Below, in pieces: positions 8,660-16,521 of a DNA stretch of 64,000 bases. The stretch comes from Phycisphaeraceae bacterium (lineage in GTDB: Bacteria > Planctomycetota > Phycisphaerae > Phycisphaerales > UBA1924), in NCBI GenBank assembly GCA_019636555.1, contig JAHBXH010000001.1, positions 62,001-126,000 of the forward strand. The letters run 5' to 3'. The notes beneath the pieces were generated by a model. The model worked only from the letters and a program-made list of their open reading frames with translations, ran no database searches and was not told the DNA's origin. How positions within the stretch are numbered: the first letter of the stretch is position 1; each line of letters starts with the position of its first letter. The position numbers and the translations under genes were made by a program.

Positions 8660-10225
8660 TCACGCCGCGGCGGTGAGGATCAGGAAGAGAATCGCGAGGA
8701 TCGTCGCGTTGTTCAGGAAGTGCGCGACGATCGGGCCGATGATGCTCCCCCGCCACTCGCGGATGAGCGCGAAAACAAACCCGATCGCGATCACCGGTCC
8801 CAGCAGCGGGATCGGATAGGGATGCATGAAGCCGAAGACCAGCGCGCTGGCGATCGCCGCGAGTACAAAGTGCATATGAGCCCGCATCGCGCGGAAGAGG
8901 CCACCGCGGAACACGGTTTCTTCCACAATCGGCGCCCAGATGGTCGCGAGCGTGAAGAGCAGGACAAGCAACAGCGCGTCGCCCCGACCTGCGATTTCAA
9001 GAATCGGGTTTGTCGGCGGCTCGGCATCTTTGCCGCTCCACGTCTGAATCAGGACATTCAGAAGCAGCGAAACGAGCAGCGCACAGAACACGATCGGCAA
9101 CCCTGCGAGATAGCCGAAGATCCCCGCGCCGATTTCACGGATGATGCCGCGCTCGGCGGTCCAACCCGCAAGTTTGCGGTACTCACCGAATCGCACGCCG
9201 CGCAGCAGCGGAAAGAAGATCGCGAGCGCGACGAGCCATTGGCCGCCGATCGCAATATACGCGAACCAGTTCGGCAAGCCGTCTTTCGTCACGACGGCCA
9301 AGCCCACGAGCGTGACAACGAGTTTGAAGCCAAGGAAAGTGAGCAGGAACGCCGCGATCATTTCCCAGCCGAAACTGCCGCCCGGCGCGGGCGCGACGAA
9401 TCGCCGCCGGATTTTTCCTGTTGATATCAAGACGACCATCGCGACAAAGCATCCCATCCCGCCCATCGCCGCGATCAGTCCGGCGGCGCCGATCAGCACG
9501 ACACCGCCGATGAGTGCGCCGCCGCCCGCCAGAAGTTGTGCGCGCTCGGGATCGCTGTCTGGCTTTCCGAACGAGAGTGCGAGATTGCCGAACCATTCGT
9601 GGCGATCGATCAGCCGCTGCTTTTCTTCTTCGGTCGGCGGCGTCGAGTGCGCCTCATCGGTCTTGTAGATCTGCCGCAGCGTTTCGATGTCTTTTTTCGC
9701 GGCATCGATGCGGGCCTGTTCGTCCTCTTCCAAATGGCGCGCGAGCCGATCCGGCCGATCCGCGAACTCCTCTTCCATTTCTTTGAAGAGGCGCTCGGCT
9801 TCCTTCACTCCGTCTTCGCCCTTCAGGATCTCCGCGTGCACGATCGCTTCGCGAACGCGCTCCGACTCCGACCGCTTCGAGGGGTCGGTCACCGGGCTCT
9901 TTGTTTCCGCGAGCCATGCCTCGCGCGCCGCCTTGTCTTCGGTGTCGAAAAGGTGCGCGAGTTTCACGACCATCTTCGACGCGAGTGTCATCGGGTCGGC
10001 GAGATCCACCGTCCGCTGCGAGGTGATTGCCTTCGCCGCCTTTTGGGTCGAACTCGACGCACCGGAAAACTGATTGAGAAAGACCACCGTCGCGAAACAA
10101 ACCAGCGCGATCAACCCGGCCAGCCAGCCCATGCCCTTCGAGCCCGGATCCGGAACGCCACCCTCAGCCTGCGGATTGACGAGAGCGGGTTCCGGCGGGA
10201 AGCGGCTGAAGGGGTTCTGGGTCAT
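8660..10225 (-). CDS. CPBP-family intramembrane metalloprotease
   Basis: The 521-residue product is a polytopic membrane protein of the CPBP (CAAX protease and bacteriocin-processing) family. The diagnostic motifs are near the C terminus: 'EETVFRGGLFRAM' (EExxxR) and 'FGFMHP' (FxxxH), which line the intramembrane active site. Residues ~35-56 form a first helix, followed by ~150 charged, helical residues rich in Glu, Asp and Lys that are unusual for the family and may be a soluble sensor or substrate-binding region; the remaining helices start near residue 235. Substrate unknown. It stands alone between gatA and rplM. Confidence 0.88.
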   Translation of the reverse strand: MTQNPFSRFPPEPALVNPQAEGGVPDPGSKGMGWLAGLIALVCFATVVFLNQFSGASSSTQKAAKAITSQRTVDLADPMTLASKMVVKLAHLFDTEDKAAREAWLAETKSPVTDPSKRSESERVREAIVHAEILKGEDGVKEAERLFKEMEEEFADRPDRLARHLEEDEQARIDAAKKDIETLRQIYKTDEAHSTPPTEEEKQRLIDRHEWFGNLALSFGKPDSDPERAQLLAGGGALIGGVVLIGAAGLIAAMGGMGCFVAMVVLISTGKIRRRFVAPAPGGSFGWEMIAAFLLTFLGFKLVVTLVGLAVVTKDGLPNWFAYIAIGGQWLVALAIFFPLLRGVRFGEYRKLAGWTAERGIIREIGAGIFGYLAGLPIVFCALLVSLLLNVLIQTWSGKDAEPPTNPILEIAGRGDALLLVLLFTLATIWAPIVEETVFRGGLFRAMRAHMHFVLAAIASALVFGFMHPYPIPLLGPVIAIGFVFALIREWRGSIIGPIVAHFLNNATILAILFLILTAAA

Positions 10226-10329
10226 GCGGTGCTTCTTCTACTTTCTTTGCCGTGGTTCATAGCAGATTCCCCGGCAACTCGATACCCCGTTCGTCCCCAT
10301 TTCCGGCTCCTCCCCCGCTGCTACCCAGA

Positions 10330-10358
10330 TCGACCGGTCATCGGGCGAGGCCTATACT
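10330..10358 (+). promoter_or_regulatory. Promoter of the rplM-rpsI operon
   Basis: TCGACC (10330-10335), a 17-nt spacer and TATACT (10353-10358) match a sigma-70 promoter well. The start would be near 10365, giving a leader of about 155 nt before rplM. The leader holds short GC-rich inverted repeats, fitting ribosomal-protein leader control, but no known leader motif was identified. Confidence 0.6.
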
Positions 10359-10518
10359 CGCCGGTCCCTTTTGGGAAATTCTGCCGCACGGACCGCAAGG
10401 ATTGTTCGGCCCGCCCCGCCCGGTAGGCGGCGAGTACGCAGTTTCGGACGCACCGTCGTCCCGTGCCTTTGGCTTCTCTGCCAATTCGCCCGGAACGCCG
10501 GACAAGCGGAGGTTCGCT

Positions 10519-10959
10519 ATGCATCGTCGGCAAACATCACTCCTGAAGCCCGGCACGGGCTCCAACACCTGGCGCGTCGTGGACGCAGCGGGAATCCCGC
10601 TCGGCCGCCTCGCCAGCGAAGTCGCGCTGGTGCTCATGGGCAAGCATCGCCCGGATTACACCCCCCACGTTCACTGCGGCGAAAACGTCGTTGTGACCAA
10701 CGCTGAAAAGGTCGAACTCACCGGCCGCAAGTCGGTGCAGCGCCTCAAGATGCGTTACACCGAATACCCCGGCGGCCTCAAGACCCAGACCTACGGCCAG
10801 GTGCGCGAGCGCGACCCGGAGACTCTTGTGAAGGACGCTGTCCGCCGCATGCTTCCGAAGAACCGCCTCAGCCGCATCATGCTCCAGAGCCTGCACGTTG
10901 TGAAGGGTTCGGAGCATCCGCACGCCAATCACAAACCCACGGAACTGAAGGTTTCCTGA
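10519..10959 (+). CDS. rplM: 50S ribosomal protein L13
   Basis: L13 is a large-subunit protein that binds 23S rRNA. The 146-residue product shows 'WRVVDAAGIPLGRLAS', 'LMGKHRPDYTPHV', 'GENVVVTNAEKV' and 'RRMLPKNRLS', all conserved in the family. ATG 10519 has a good ribosome binding site (GCGGAGG at 10507-10513); an upstream extension to 10252 lacks family similarity. The gene is followed after 28 bp by rpsI, the near-universal L13-S9 pair. Confidence 0.96.
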   Translation: MHRRQTSLLKPGTGSNTWRVVDAAGIPLGRLASEVALVLMGKHRPDYTPHVHCGENVVVTNAEKVELTGRKSVQRLKMRYTEYPGGLKTQTYGQVRERDPETLVKDAVRRMLPKNRLSRIMLQSLHVVKGSEHPHANHKPTELKVS

Positions 10960-10987
10960 ACCCCGCGAGCACCGAAGAGAAACACCT

Positions 10988-11551
10988 ATGACGACCATGC
11001 AGTCCGGTTTGAATATTCCCGCGGGCCTCAGCGCCACCGCAGTCGCGCCTGCCGCGGCACCGATCGTCCGTCCTGTTCGCGCCGCCAAACCCGCCGATCG
11101 GCACGGCTGGTGGTGGGGAACTGGCCGCCGCAAGACCGCTGTTGCGCGTGTTCGCATCAAGCCCGCCAAGGGTAACGATGCCGGCATCTCCTTCGAGGTC
11201 GCTTCGACCAGCAAGGCCGGCAAGAAGGACCCGAAGAACGAGAAGCGCATCACCAAGACCGTCGAGCAGTACTTCGCCGAGATGCGCGACCGCAACGACG
11301 TGCTCGAGCCGATCAAGGCCGCGAGCCTGCAGGACAAGGTCACGGTCATCTTCCGCTGCCACGGCGGCGGCACGATGGGCCAGGCGCAGGCGTGCAAGCT
11401 CGCCGTCGCGCGTGCTCTGCTCGGCTACGACCCGACGCTCGAAGCCCGCTTCCGCGAGATGGGCGTGTTGACCCGCGATAGCCGCGAGGTCGAGCGTAAG
11501 AAGTACGGCCAGGCTGGTGCGCGTCGTCGCTTCCAGTTCAGCAAGCGCTGA
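10988..11551 (+). CDS. rpsI: 30S ribosomal protein S9
   Basis: S9 sits in the small-subunit head, its C-terminal tail reaching the P-site tRNA. The 187-residue product keeps the core: 'GTGRRKTAVARV', 'GGGTMGQAQACKLAVARAL' and the tail 'ERKKYGQAGARRRFQFSKR'. It is about 55 residues longer than E. coli S9: an Ala/Pro-rich N-terminal extension of ~40 residues and a Lys-rich insertion (around residues 70-88) replace a short loop. A strong intrinsic terminator follows at 11582. Confidence 0.95.
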   Translation: MTTMQSGLNIPAGLSATAVAPAAAPIVRPVRAAKPADRHGWWWGTGRRKTAVARVRIKPAKGNDAGISFEVASTSKAGKKDPKNEKRITKTVEQYFAEMRDRNDVLEPIKAASLQDKVTVIFRCHGGGTMGQAQACKLAVARALLGYDPTLEARFREMGVLTRDSREVERKKYGQAGARRRFQFSKR

Positions 11552-11581
11552 TTGTGGGCGGCACAACCCAGTCGATTTTTC

Positions 11582-11609
11582 AAAGCCCGCGAGCAATCGC
11601 GGGCTTTTT
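11582..11609 (+). terminator. Intrinsic terminator of rplM-rpsI
   Basis: An 11-bp perfect stem (AAAGCCCGCGA / TCGCGGGCTTT) closes a GCAA loop and runs into five Ts. It lies 30 bp after the rpsI stop and 5 bp before the dprA -10 box, so it separates the two units. Confidence 0.92.
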
Positions 11610-11613
11610 CGTG

Positions 11614-11619
11614 TACCTT
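11614..11619 (+). promoter_or_regulatory. -10-like box TACCTT in front of dprA
   Basis: TACCTT ends 11 nt before the dprA ATG. The -35 region would fall inside the rpsI terminator stem, so the two signals overlap physically. Confidence 0.4.
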
Positions 11620-11630
11620 ACACAAACCGT

Positions 11631-12800
11631 ATGGAAATCCCTGCCCCCACTCTTGCCTTTCTCCGCCTCACGCTCGTCGATGGTCTCGGCCCGGCGACGA
11701 TCGCCAAGTTGGTCGGGCTCGCGGGGTCGGCGGAAGAGGCGCTCGAACTCTCGCCGGCGCAGATCGGGCTGTGCAAAGTGGGTGCGCAGCGGGCGGCGAA
11801 GATGGCGGCGGATATCCGGGAGTCGAAGGCTGCCGCAGAAGATGAGATTGCGCGGGCCGAATCGCTCGGCGTTTCGATCGTTTCGCTGGCGGACGAGTCG
11901 TATCCGGCGCTTTTGCGGCAGATCCCGGATGCGCCGCCGATTCTCTATTACAAAGGATCGCTGATTCCGGAATCCGATCGATTCGCGGCCGCGATCGTCG
12001 GGAGCCGGCGGTGCACCGCGTACGGGCTTGAACAGACCACGCGCTTCGCGGGAACGCTGGCGCGGGCCGGGATCACGATTGTTTCGGGCGGCGCGCGGGG
12101 GATCGATACCGCGGCACACCGCGCCGTTTTGATGAGCAAGGGGCGGACGATCGCGGTGCTTGGGTGCGGGCTGGCGCACACTTATCCGCCGGAAAACGCC
12201 GAGCTTTTCGACCAGGTTGCCGCGGTTGATGAGGACGGAAAGAGCCTGGGCGCGGTCGTTTCCGAATTGCCCTTGCAGACGGTGCCCGATCGACAGAACT
12301 TTCCGAGGCGGAACCGCATCATTTCGGGCTTGTCGCTGGGCGTGCTGGTGATTGAGGCCGCGAAGGGTTCGGGCGCGCTGATTACGGCGCAGCAAGCCGT
12401 CGAAGAGCATGGGCGCGAGGTTTTTGCGATCCCGGGCCGGGTCGATTCCGCGGCGTCGGAGGGTTCAAATGAACTTCTCAAGTCGGGCGGTGCGGCGATG
12501 GTCACCGAACCGGGCGATGTGGTCGCGCTGCTCGAATCGCCGGCGCGACACTTGTTCGAAGGCACACATGCCGCGCGATTCGGGCCGACGCGTTCGGAAG
12601 AAGAGGTTCCGATCAAGGCGCCCGTTCCGCCTGACCAGGAGCGCATCCTGACCGCGCTCGACACCGAACGCTCGGCGGATGAGCTTGTGGAGTTGACGGG
12701 CCTTGCGCCGGCGAGTTTGAGGTCGCACTTGACGCTTCTTGAGATCTCGAAAAGGGTTCACCGGGTGGGCACGCGCTTCGCGCGTCGGACAATGTCCTAG
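11631..12800 (+). CDS. dprA: DNA-processing protein DprA
   Basis: DprA binds incoming single-stranded DNA in natural transformation and loads RecA. The 389-residue product has an N-terminal helix-hairpin-helix/SAM-like part ('LTLVDGLGPATIAKLVG'), the Rossmann-type DprA core with 'SGGARGIDTAAHRA', 'VLGCGLAHTYPPEN', 'FPRRNRIISGLS' and 'EGSNELLKSGG', and a C-terminal winged helix (about residues 325-385). ATG 11631 is chosen over an upstream frame overlapping rpsI. It suggests DNA uptake or processing ability. Its 3' end leads into the structured region before lexA. Confidence 0.94.
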   Translation: MEIPAPTLAFLRLTLVDGLGPATIAKLVGLAGSAEEALELSPAQIGLCKVGAQRAAKMAADIRESKAAAEDEIARAESLGVSIVSLADESYPALLRQIPDAPPILYYKGSLIPESDRFAAAIVGSRRCTAYGLEQTTRFAGTLARAGITIVSGGARGIDTAAHRAVLMSKGRTIAVLGCGLAHTYPPENAELFDQVAAVDEDGKSLGAVVSELPLQTVPDRQNFPRRNRIISGLSLGVLVIEAAKGSGALITAQQAVEEHGREVFAIPGRVDSAASEGSNELLKSGGAAMVTEPGDVVALLESPARHLFEGTHAARFGPTRSEEEVPIKAPVPPDQERILTALDTERSADELVELTGLAPASLRSHLTLLEISKRVHRVGTRFARRTMS

Positions 12801-12924
12801 GGCATAGACCCTAACAAACTGACCGCAAAAGTACCTCAGGAGGGCTCCAGATCGCACCCGAACAGATTTTTGGTAAAAATTTGGTATTTTCGTCGGAAAT
12901 ACGGCTCCCACAATGGAATAACAC

Positions 12925-12953
12925 TTGACAGGGGGCGTTCGATACCTTATCTT
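12925..12953 (+). promoter_or_regulatory. Near-consensus sigma-70 promoter upstream of the lexA leader
   Basis: TTGACA (12925-12930) is a perfect -35, followed by a 17-nt spacer and TATCTT (12948-12953). It lies in an AT-rich island (12840-12960) that stands out from the GC-rich surroundings. The start would be near 12960, about 440 nt before lexA. Confidence 0.7.
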
Positions 12954-12954
12954 C

Positions 12955-13402
12955 TACCAAACAGACCGAGCGAAATCTGATCGGATTCCCGCGCGAACAC
13001 CGATCAGATGAGCCATGATGACCGCTCTTCCTGCTGTTCTGCGGTTCGGTCCCGGAGGCGAATTCGTCGCGGACTATCAACCCAGGCGACTGGGTTCGAC
13101 CAGTCTGAGGCGAGTCCAGCGCGGCGTGTGTTCGGGTCTGCTGTCGTGGGCCTGGCGTGCGAAGGAGTCGGAACCGGAGGCGACCGCTCAGCACGTGGCT
13201 GAAGGTGAATCCGGGATTCTGGCTGGTGAGTCGGATGTCTTGCGGCTGGTTCAATGGTGCATCGCCGCAAGACTGGTTACGGAAGTTCGTCGCTCGCTGG
13301 GTGGGTTGACGGCTTTCGCGACCGGGCCTGAAGGTTCCGTCGCTCGGCTGGACGGAACGGAAGATCGAGCGCGGCTCGAGCGAAACTGGGGAGAAAAGCA
13401 TC
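12955..13402 (+). ncRNA. Candidate structured RNA or long structured leader of lexA
   Basis: This stretch has no convincing coding frame but holds six perfect inverted repeats with small loops: 12975-13009 (10 bp, 15-nt loop), 13079-13096 (7 bp, GCGA tetraloop), 13188-13202 (5 bp), 13237-13273 (10 bp, 17-nt loop), 13334-13358 (8 bp, 9-nt loop) and 13365-13379 (6 bp). CCGAGCGA at 12966-12973 could also pair with TCGCTCGG at 13340-13347, which includes the loop of the fifth hairpin (a possible pseudoknot). A near-consensus promoter lies just upstream and no terminator before lexA, so it may be a lexA leader or a separate RNA. I found no RNase P, tmRNA, SRP or 6S signature. An ORF at 13015-13611 overlaps lexA by 209 bp and has weak codon bias, so I did not call it. 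Confidence 0.5.
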
Positions 13403-14032
13403 ATGAATCTGAACCTGACACCCAAGCAGCTCCGCATCCTGCAACTCATCCGCGACTGGCGCGTCCGTCGTGGCTATTCCCCGACCATGCAGGAACTTGC
13501 CGACGAAATCGGCGTCAGCAAGGTCACGGTGTTCGAACACGTCGAAGCGCTTATCAAGAAGGGCGCGTTGGTACGCGAGCCCAACAAGGCTCGCTCTTTG
13601 TCGATCGCTGATGGGATCGCGGTTCCGGACGAGGCCCGCCCGCTCCGATTCCCGCTGGTGGGACGGATTGCCGCGGGACACCCGATCGAGCGCGTGGAGA
13701 ATGCCGACGAGATCGACCTGGCCGACATGCTGGTCGCCAAGACGCAGAAGGGACAGGAATCGACGTTTGCTCTGAAGGTTGAGGGCGACTCGATGCGTGA
13801 CGAGGGGATACTCGACGGCGACTTCGTCCTGATCGAGCGCACGCAACTGGCACAGAACGGCGACCGGGTGGTGGCGCTTCTGCCCGACGGCTCGACCACT
13901 CTCAAGACTTTCTTCAAGGAAGACGACCACATCCGCCTGCAGCCGGCGAATCCGGCGTTCGAGCCGATCCGCGTGCGCTTCTGCCAGGTGCAAGGGGTAG
14001 TGAAGGCTGTGGTGAGGCGGTACGGACGGTAA
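13403..14032 (+). CDS. lexA: SOS repressor LexA
   Basis: LexA represses DNA-damage genes and cleaves itself when RecA filaments form. The 209-residue product has the N-terminal winged helix ('SPTMQELADEIGVSKVTVFEH', recognition helix near residues 37-50), the cleavage site Ala91-Gly92 in 'RIAAGHP', Ser130 in 'EGDSMRDEGI' and Lys168 in 'STTLKTF', so the protease looks intact. The ATG has a ribosome binding site (GGGGAG, 13388-13393). It is preceded by ~440 nt of hairpin-rich sequence with its own promoter. The operator used by this LexA cannot be named; the 10-bp inverted repeat at 12975-13009 is one candidate. Confidence 0.95.
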   Translation: MNLNLTPKQLRILQLIRDWRVRRGYSPTMQELADEIGVSKVTVFEHVEALIKKGALVREPNKARSLSIADGIAVPDEARPLRFPLVGRIAAGHPIERVENADEIDLADMLVAKTQKGQESTFALKVEGDSMRDEGILDGDFVLIERTQLAQNGDRVVALLPDGSTTLKTFFKEDDHIRLQPANPAFEPIRVRFCQVQGVVKAVVRRYGR

Positions 14033-14080
14033 GACCGCCACCCGCGTGACCCGCAAAAGTGCATCCGGTCTCTCGTCGGG

Positions 14081-14086
14081 TACCTT
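14081..14086 (+). promoter_or_regulatory. -10-like box TACCTT in front of the methyltransferase gene
   Basis: TACCTT ends 7 nt before an in-frame GTG at 14094, which is the reason for choosing that start over the upstream GTG at 14046. Confidence 0.45.
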
Positions 14087-14093
14087 TTGTGGC

Positions 14094-15059
14094 GTGGAAT
14101 CTTCTCGAGCAGAATCGAAGCCGGGGCTCGCGGTCGCGCGTTTGCAGCGCTTGGCGAAAGCACTTCAAGCCGCGGTCCGTTCCGACCTTGCCTCGGACTT
14201 TCTGAACGCGACGAGCGCGCTCCCGTGGATTCAGCCACGCAGGCTTTACCAGGACCCCGAATCCAAGGAGTTGTACCCATCGTCGCGGATCGCTTCGATC
14301 AGCGCCGAGCGACGCTGGAAACTGGTCAGCCGCTCGTTCGATGAGCACGAGTATTACGAGGGGCGCTACGGCATGCCTCTGTCGTACGCCGTGGTCATGG
14401 ACGTGCTCGCGCGGCAGGGAGTTGCCTCGATCTCGGGCAAGCGCATCCTCGACATCGGCTTCGCATCCATACTTCCTCTACGGCTGATGGCGTGTCTCGG
14501 CGCTTCGGTGACGGGAATCGAAACGGACAAATTGCCTCATGCGCTCTACGGCTTTGACGGCGACACGGGCGCGATCCGCACCGTGCGCGGGCGCACGATC
14601 GACCGTTCGCACGAAGGGCACATCCGCCTCGAGCGCGGCAGGCTCGGGATCGATTGGACGCTGCCGCCGGGTTCCTTCGATCTTGTGCTGAGCCGCAACA
14701 CGCTGAAGCAAGGATACGTTCACCCGCGCGCGGAGCACTCGCACGAGCCGAACGTGAAACTCAAGATGACCGATGAGGCGTTTCTCGCTTCGGTGCGCGC
14801 TGGCCTTTCGACAAACGGCCTTTTTGTGATCTACAACACGTTCGACCCTGCGGACACCGGCCCCGGCGCGGACGGACGATCCCCATTTTCGCGTGAGCAA
14901 TTTGCGGGCGCCGGCTTCGAAGTGCTCGAACATGATCTTTCCGACGATCGCGCGGCGCTCGCGCTCTTTGGCGCGGCGGACGGCGCCGGACAAGATCTTG
15001 CCGGACCGCTGGGAAAACTCGCACCGCGCGCGCTCGTGACCATCGCGCGGGCGATCTGA
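14094..15059 (+). CDS. SAM-dependent methyltransferase-like protein
   Basis: The 321-residue product contains a class I methyltransferase core: glycine-poor motif I 'RILDIGFASILPLRLMACLG', the acidic end of strand 2 in 'VTGIETDK', and 'SFDLVLSRNTLKQG' around motif IV. The N-terminal ~100 residues are helical. Target unknown. GTG 14094 is preferred because a -10-like box lies directly upstream; GTG 14046 is the alternative and adds 16 residues. Downstream of lexA by ~60 bp but probably transcribed separately. Confidence 0.75.
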   Translation: MESSRAESKPGLAVARLQRLAKALQAAVRSDLASDFLNATSALPWIQPRRLYQDPESKELYPSSRIASISAERRWKLVSRSFDEHEYYEGRYGMPLSYAVVMDVLARQGVASISGKRILDIGFASILPLRLMACLGASVTGIETDKLPHALYGFDGDTGAIRTVRGRTIDRSHEGHIRLERGRLGIDWTLPPGSFDLVLSRNTLKQGYVHPRAEHSHEPNVKLKMTDEAFLASVRAGLSTNGLFVIYNTFDPADTGPGADGRSPFSREQFAGAGFEVLEHDLSDDRAALALFGAADGAGQDLAGPLGKLAPRALVTIARAI

Positions 15060-15174
15060 TCGTCACAAGCCGCCCTCTGCCGAGTCCGAAAACGAGGAAT
15101 CGCTCACTCCTATCGGGCCGATTGCCGACGCTTTGTGGAGCGTTCCGCATCGCACTTCAGCAGGGGTTTCGACC

Positions 15175-15636
15175 ATGCGCTACCTAAGCATCTGCCTCGC
15201 GACGAGTGTCGCCGGTCTTGTTTTCTCTTGCGGCAAGGAAACAGCGCAGGCACCGGACGTTCCGAAGTTCGTGCAGGAGCAGCAGAACAAGGTGGCGGCG
15301 TTCAAAGCGCAGCGCGGGCTCGATGAGCAGCCCAAGGAAATGTCGATCAACGATCGCCTGGCAACGGAACTGCGGCGCGTGCGCGCCGCGGTGACGCAAT
15401 ATTCCGAATCATCGCGATCACTTCCCTGGCGTCCGGGTCAGGCGGTGAGCGATCAGTGGAGTCCGTTCGGTTTCGCGAATCTTCCTGTGAACCCGTTCTC
15501 GCCCGAACGCGCCCGAACCAAGATCATCGAAGTAACCCGAAAGGGTGTCACGGGCGCTGCCGCGGACCCGAACGAGGCGGGCTGGGTGTGGAACAGCGCG
15601 GACGGCAAGTTGTTTGCCGCGGGAAGCGACGAGTAG
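15175..15636 (+). CDS. Small exported lipoprotein of unknown function
   Basis: The 153-residue product has a short signal peptide with a lipobox-like 'LVFSC' (Cys ~residue 19). The mature part is polar; its end 'GWVWNSADGKLFA' resembles the C-terminal strand of pseudopilin-like proteins, but no pilin signal is present, so this may be only superficial. ATG 15175 is chosen because it starts the signal peptide; the upstream start at 15133 is out of character. It is convergent with ispD, 4 bp apart. Confidence 0.72.
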   Translation: MRYLSICLATSVAGLVFSCGKETAQAPDVPKFVQEQQNKVAAFKAQRGLDEQPKEMSINDRLATELRRVRAAVTQYSESSRSLPWRPGQAVSDQWSPFGFANLPVNPFSPERARTKIIEVTRKGVTGAAADPNEAGWVWNSADGKLFAAGSDE

Positions 15637-15640
15637 CGGA

Positions 15641-16480
15641 TCAGAATCGCTTGTGCGCGGGTCGCTCTTCTGGCCCGCGCAGGCCCATGATCGCGCGCAC
15701 GAGCGGAAGATCGCCGGCGCGCGTGACTTTGATATTGCGCGGATCGCCCGGAGCGACGACGACCTTGCGTCCCTTTCCTTCGCTCGCAAACAGCTTTTCG
15801 ACTAACGATGCATCGTCGGTGCTTGATAGATCGACCTGCGCATACGCGGCGCGGATGACGTCGATGGTGAACGCCTGAGGCGTCTGCACGGCAAATAGTC
15901 CGGCGCGGTCGATCGTGCTCTCGACGACGATTGTTTTCTCCTCCGAAGCGGATGCACCGAGGATTGCCGCGAGCGGATCGGACGGCCGAGCCGGCGCCTC
16001 GGACTGGCTCACGCGCTTGAGCGTGTCGCCCACTTCGAAACCGGGAACGACGGCCGGATGATGTCGCGCGAATTCGAAGACTCGATCGATGAGCTCGGCG
16101 GATGCCGCGGGTCGGGCCGCATCGTGAACGGCAACGTGCGTGATTTTCTCTCCGCCGGCTTCGGCGGGTATCGCATCGATCGCCGCCTTGACGGTCTGCC
16201 AGCGATGTTCTTTTCCACCCTTTACGATCGCGGCGCCGAGCAGCCCGAGCCGATCGGCGTGCTTGGATTTGAACTCCGCGAATTCGGCGTCGTCGCCCGG
16301 ACCGGCGACCACGATGAACTTCACATCGTCGTGCTTGGTGAAGATCTCGACGCTGCGCTGAAGCACCGGCTTGCCGCCGAGATCTTCATCGAGCTTGGAG
16401 CGCAGGCCGCCGGAATCTGTGTAGCGGCGAGAAGCGCCCGCCGCGGCGATGATGACCGCGATGTTCATGGCCGAATTCAT
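15641..16480 (-). CDS. ispD: 2-C-methyl-D-erythritol 4-phosphate cytidylyltransferase
   Basis: IspD makes CDP-methylerythritol in the non-mevalonate isoprenoid pathway. The 279-residue product has the nucleotidyltransferase loop 'IIAAAGASRRY', a Lys in 'SKLDEDLGGKPVLQRS', the 'THVAVHDAARP' segment and 'AVQTPQAFTIDVIRAAY' near residue 210. It is ~45 residues longer than E. coli IspD because of insertions, including an Ala/Ser-rich one near residue 180. A second Met at codon 5 is an alternative start. No ispF neighbour is seen. Confidence 0.9.
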   Translation of the reverse strand: MNSAMNIAVIIAAAGASRRYTDSGGLRSKLDEDLGGKPVLQRSVEIFTKHDDVKFIVVAGPGDDAEFAEFKSKHADRLGLLGAAIVKGGKEHRWQTVKAAIDAIPAEAGGEKITHVAVHDAARPAASAELIDRVFEFARHHPAVVPGFEVGDTLKRVSQSEAPARPSDPLAAILGASASEEKTIVVESTIDRAGLFAVQTPQAFTIDVIRAAYAQVDLSSTDDASLVEKLFASEGKGRKVVVAPGDPRNIKVTRAGDLPLVRAIMGLRGPEERPAHKRF

Positions 16481-16486
16481 GGCCAG

Positions 16487-16492
16487 AATCTA
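16487..16492 (-). promoter_or_regulatory. -10-like box TAGATT in front of ispD
   Basis: Read on the minus strand, TAGATT ends 6 nt before the ispD ATG at 16480. Confidence 0.45.
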
Positions 16493-16521
16493 GCACGCGT
16501 ACGGGCGGATGACTTTGCGGA

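Noticed and set aside
13107..13117. GAGGCGAGTCC, resembling the GAGGAAAGTCC block of RNase P RNA
   Set aside because: Two mismatches in invariant bases and none of the other RNase P conserved blocks are present downstream.
13015..13611. 198-codon ORF after the strong promoter upstream of lexA
   Set aside because: It overlaps lexA by 209 bp in another frame, has weaker third-position GC than real genes here, and its region is full of perfect hairpins; treated as noncoding.
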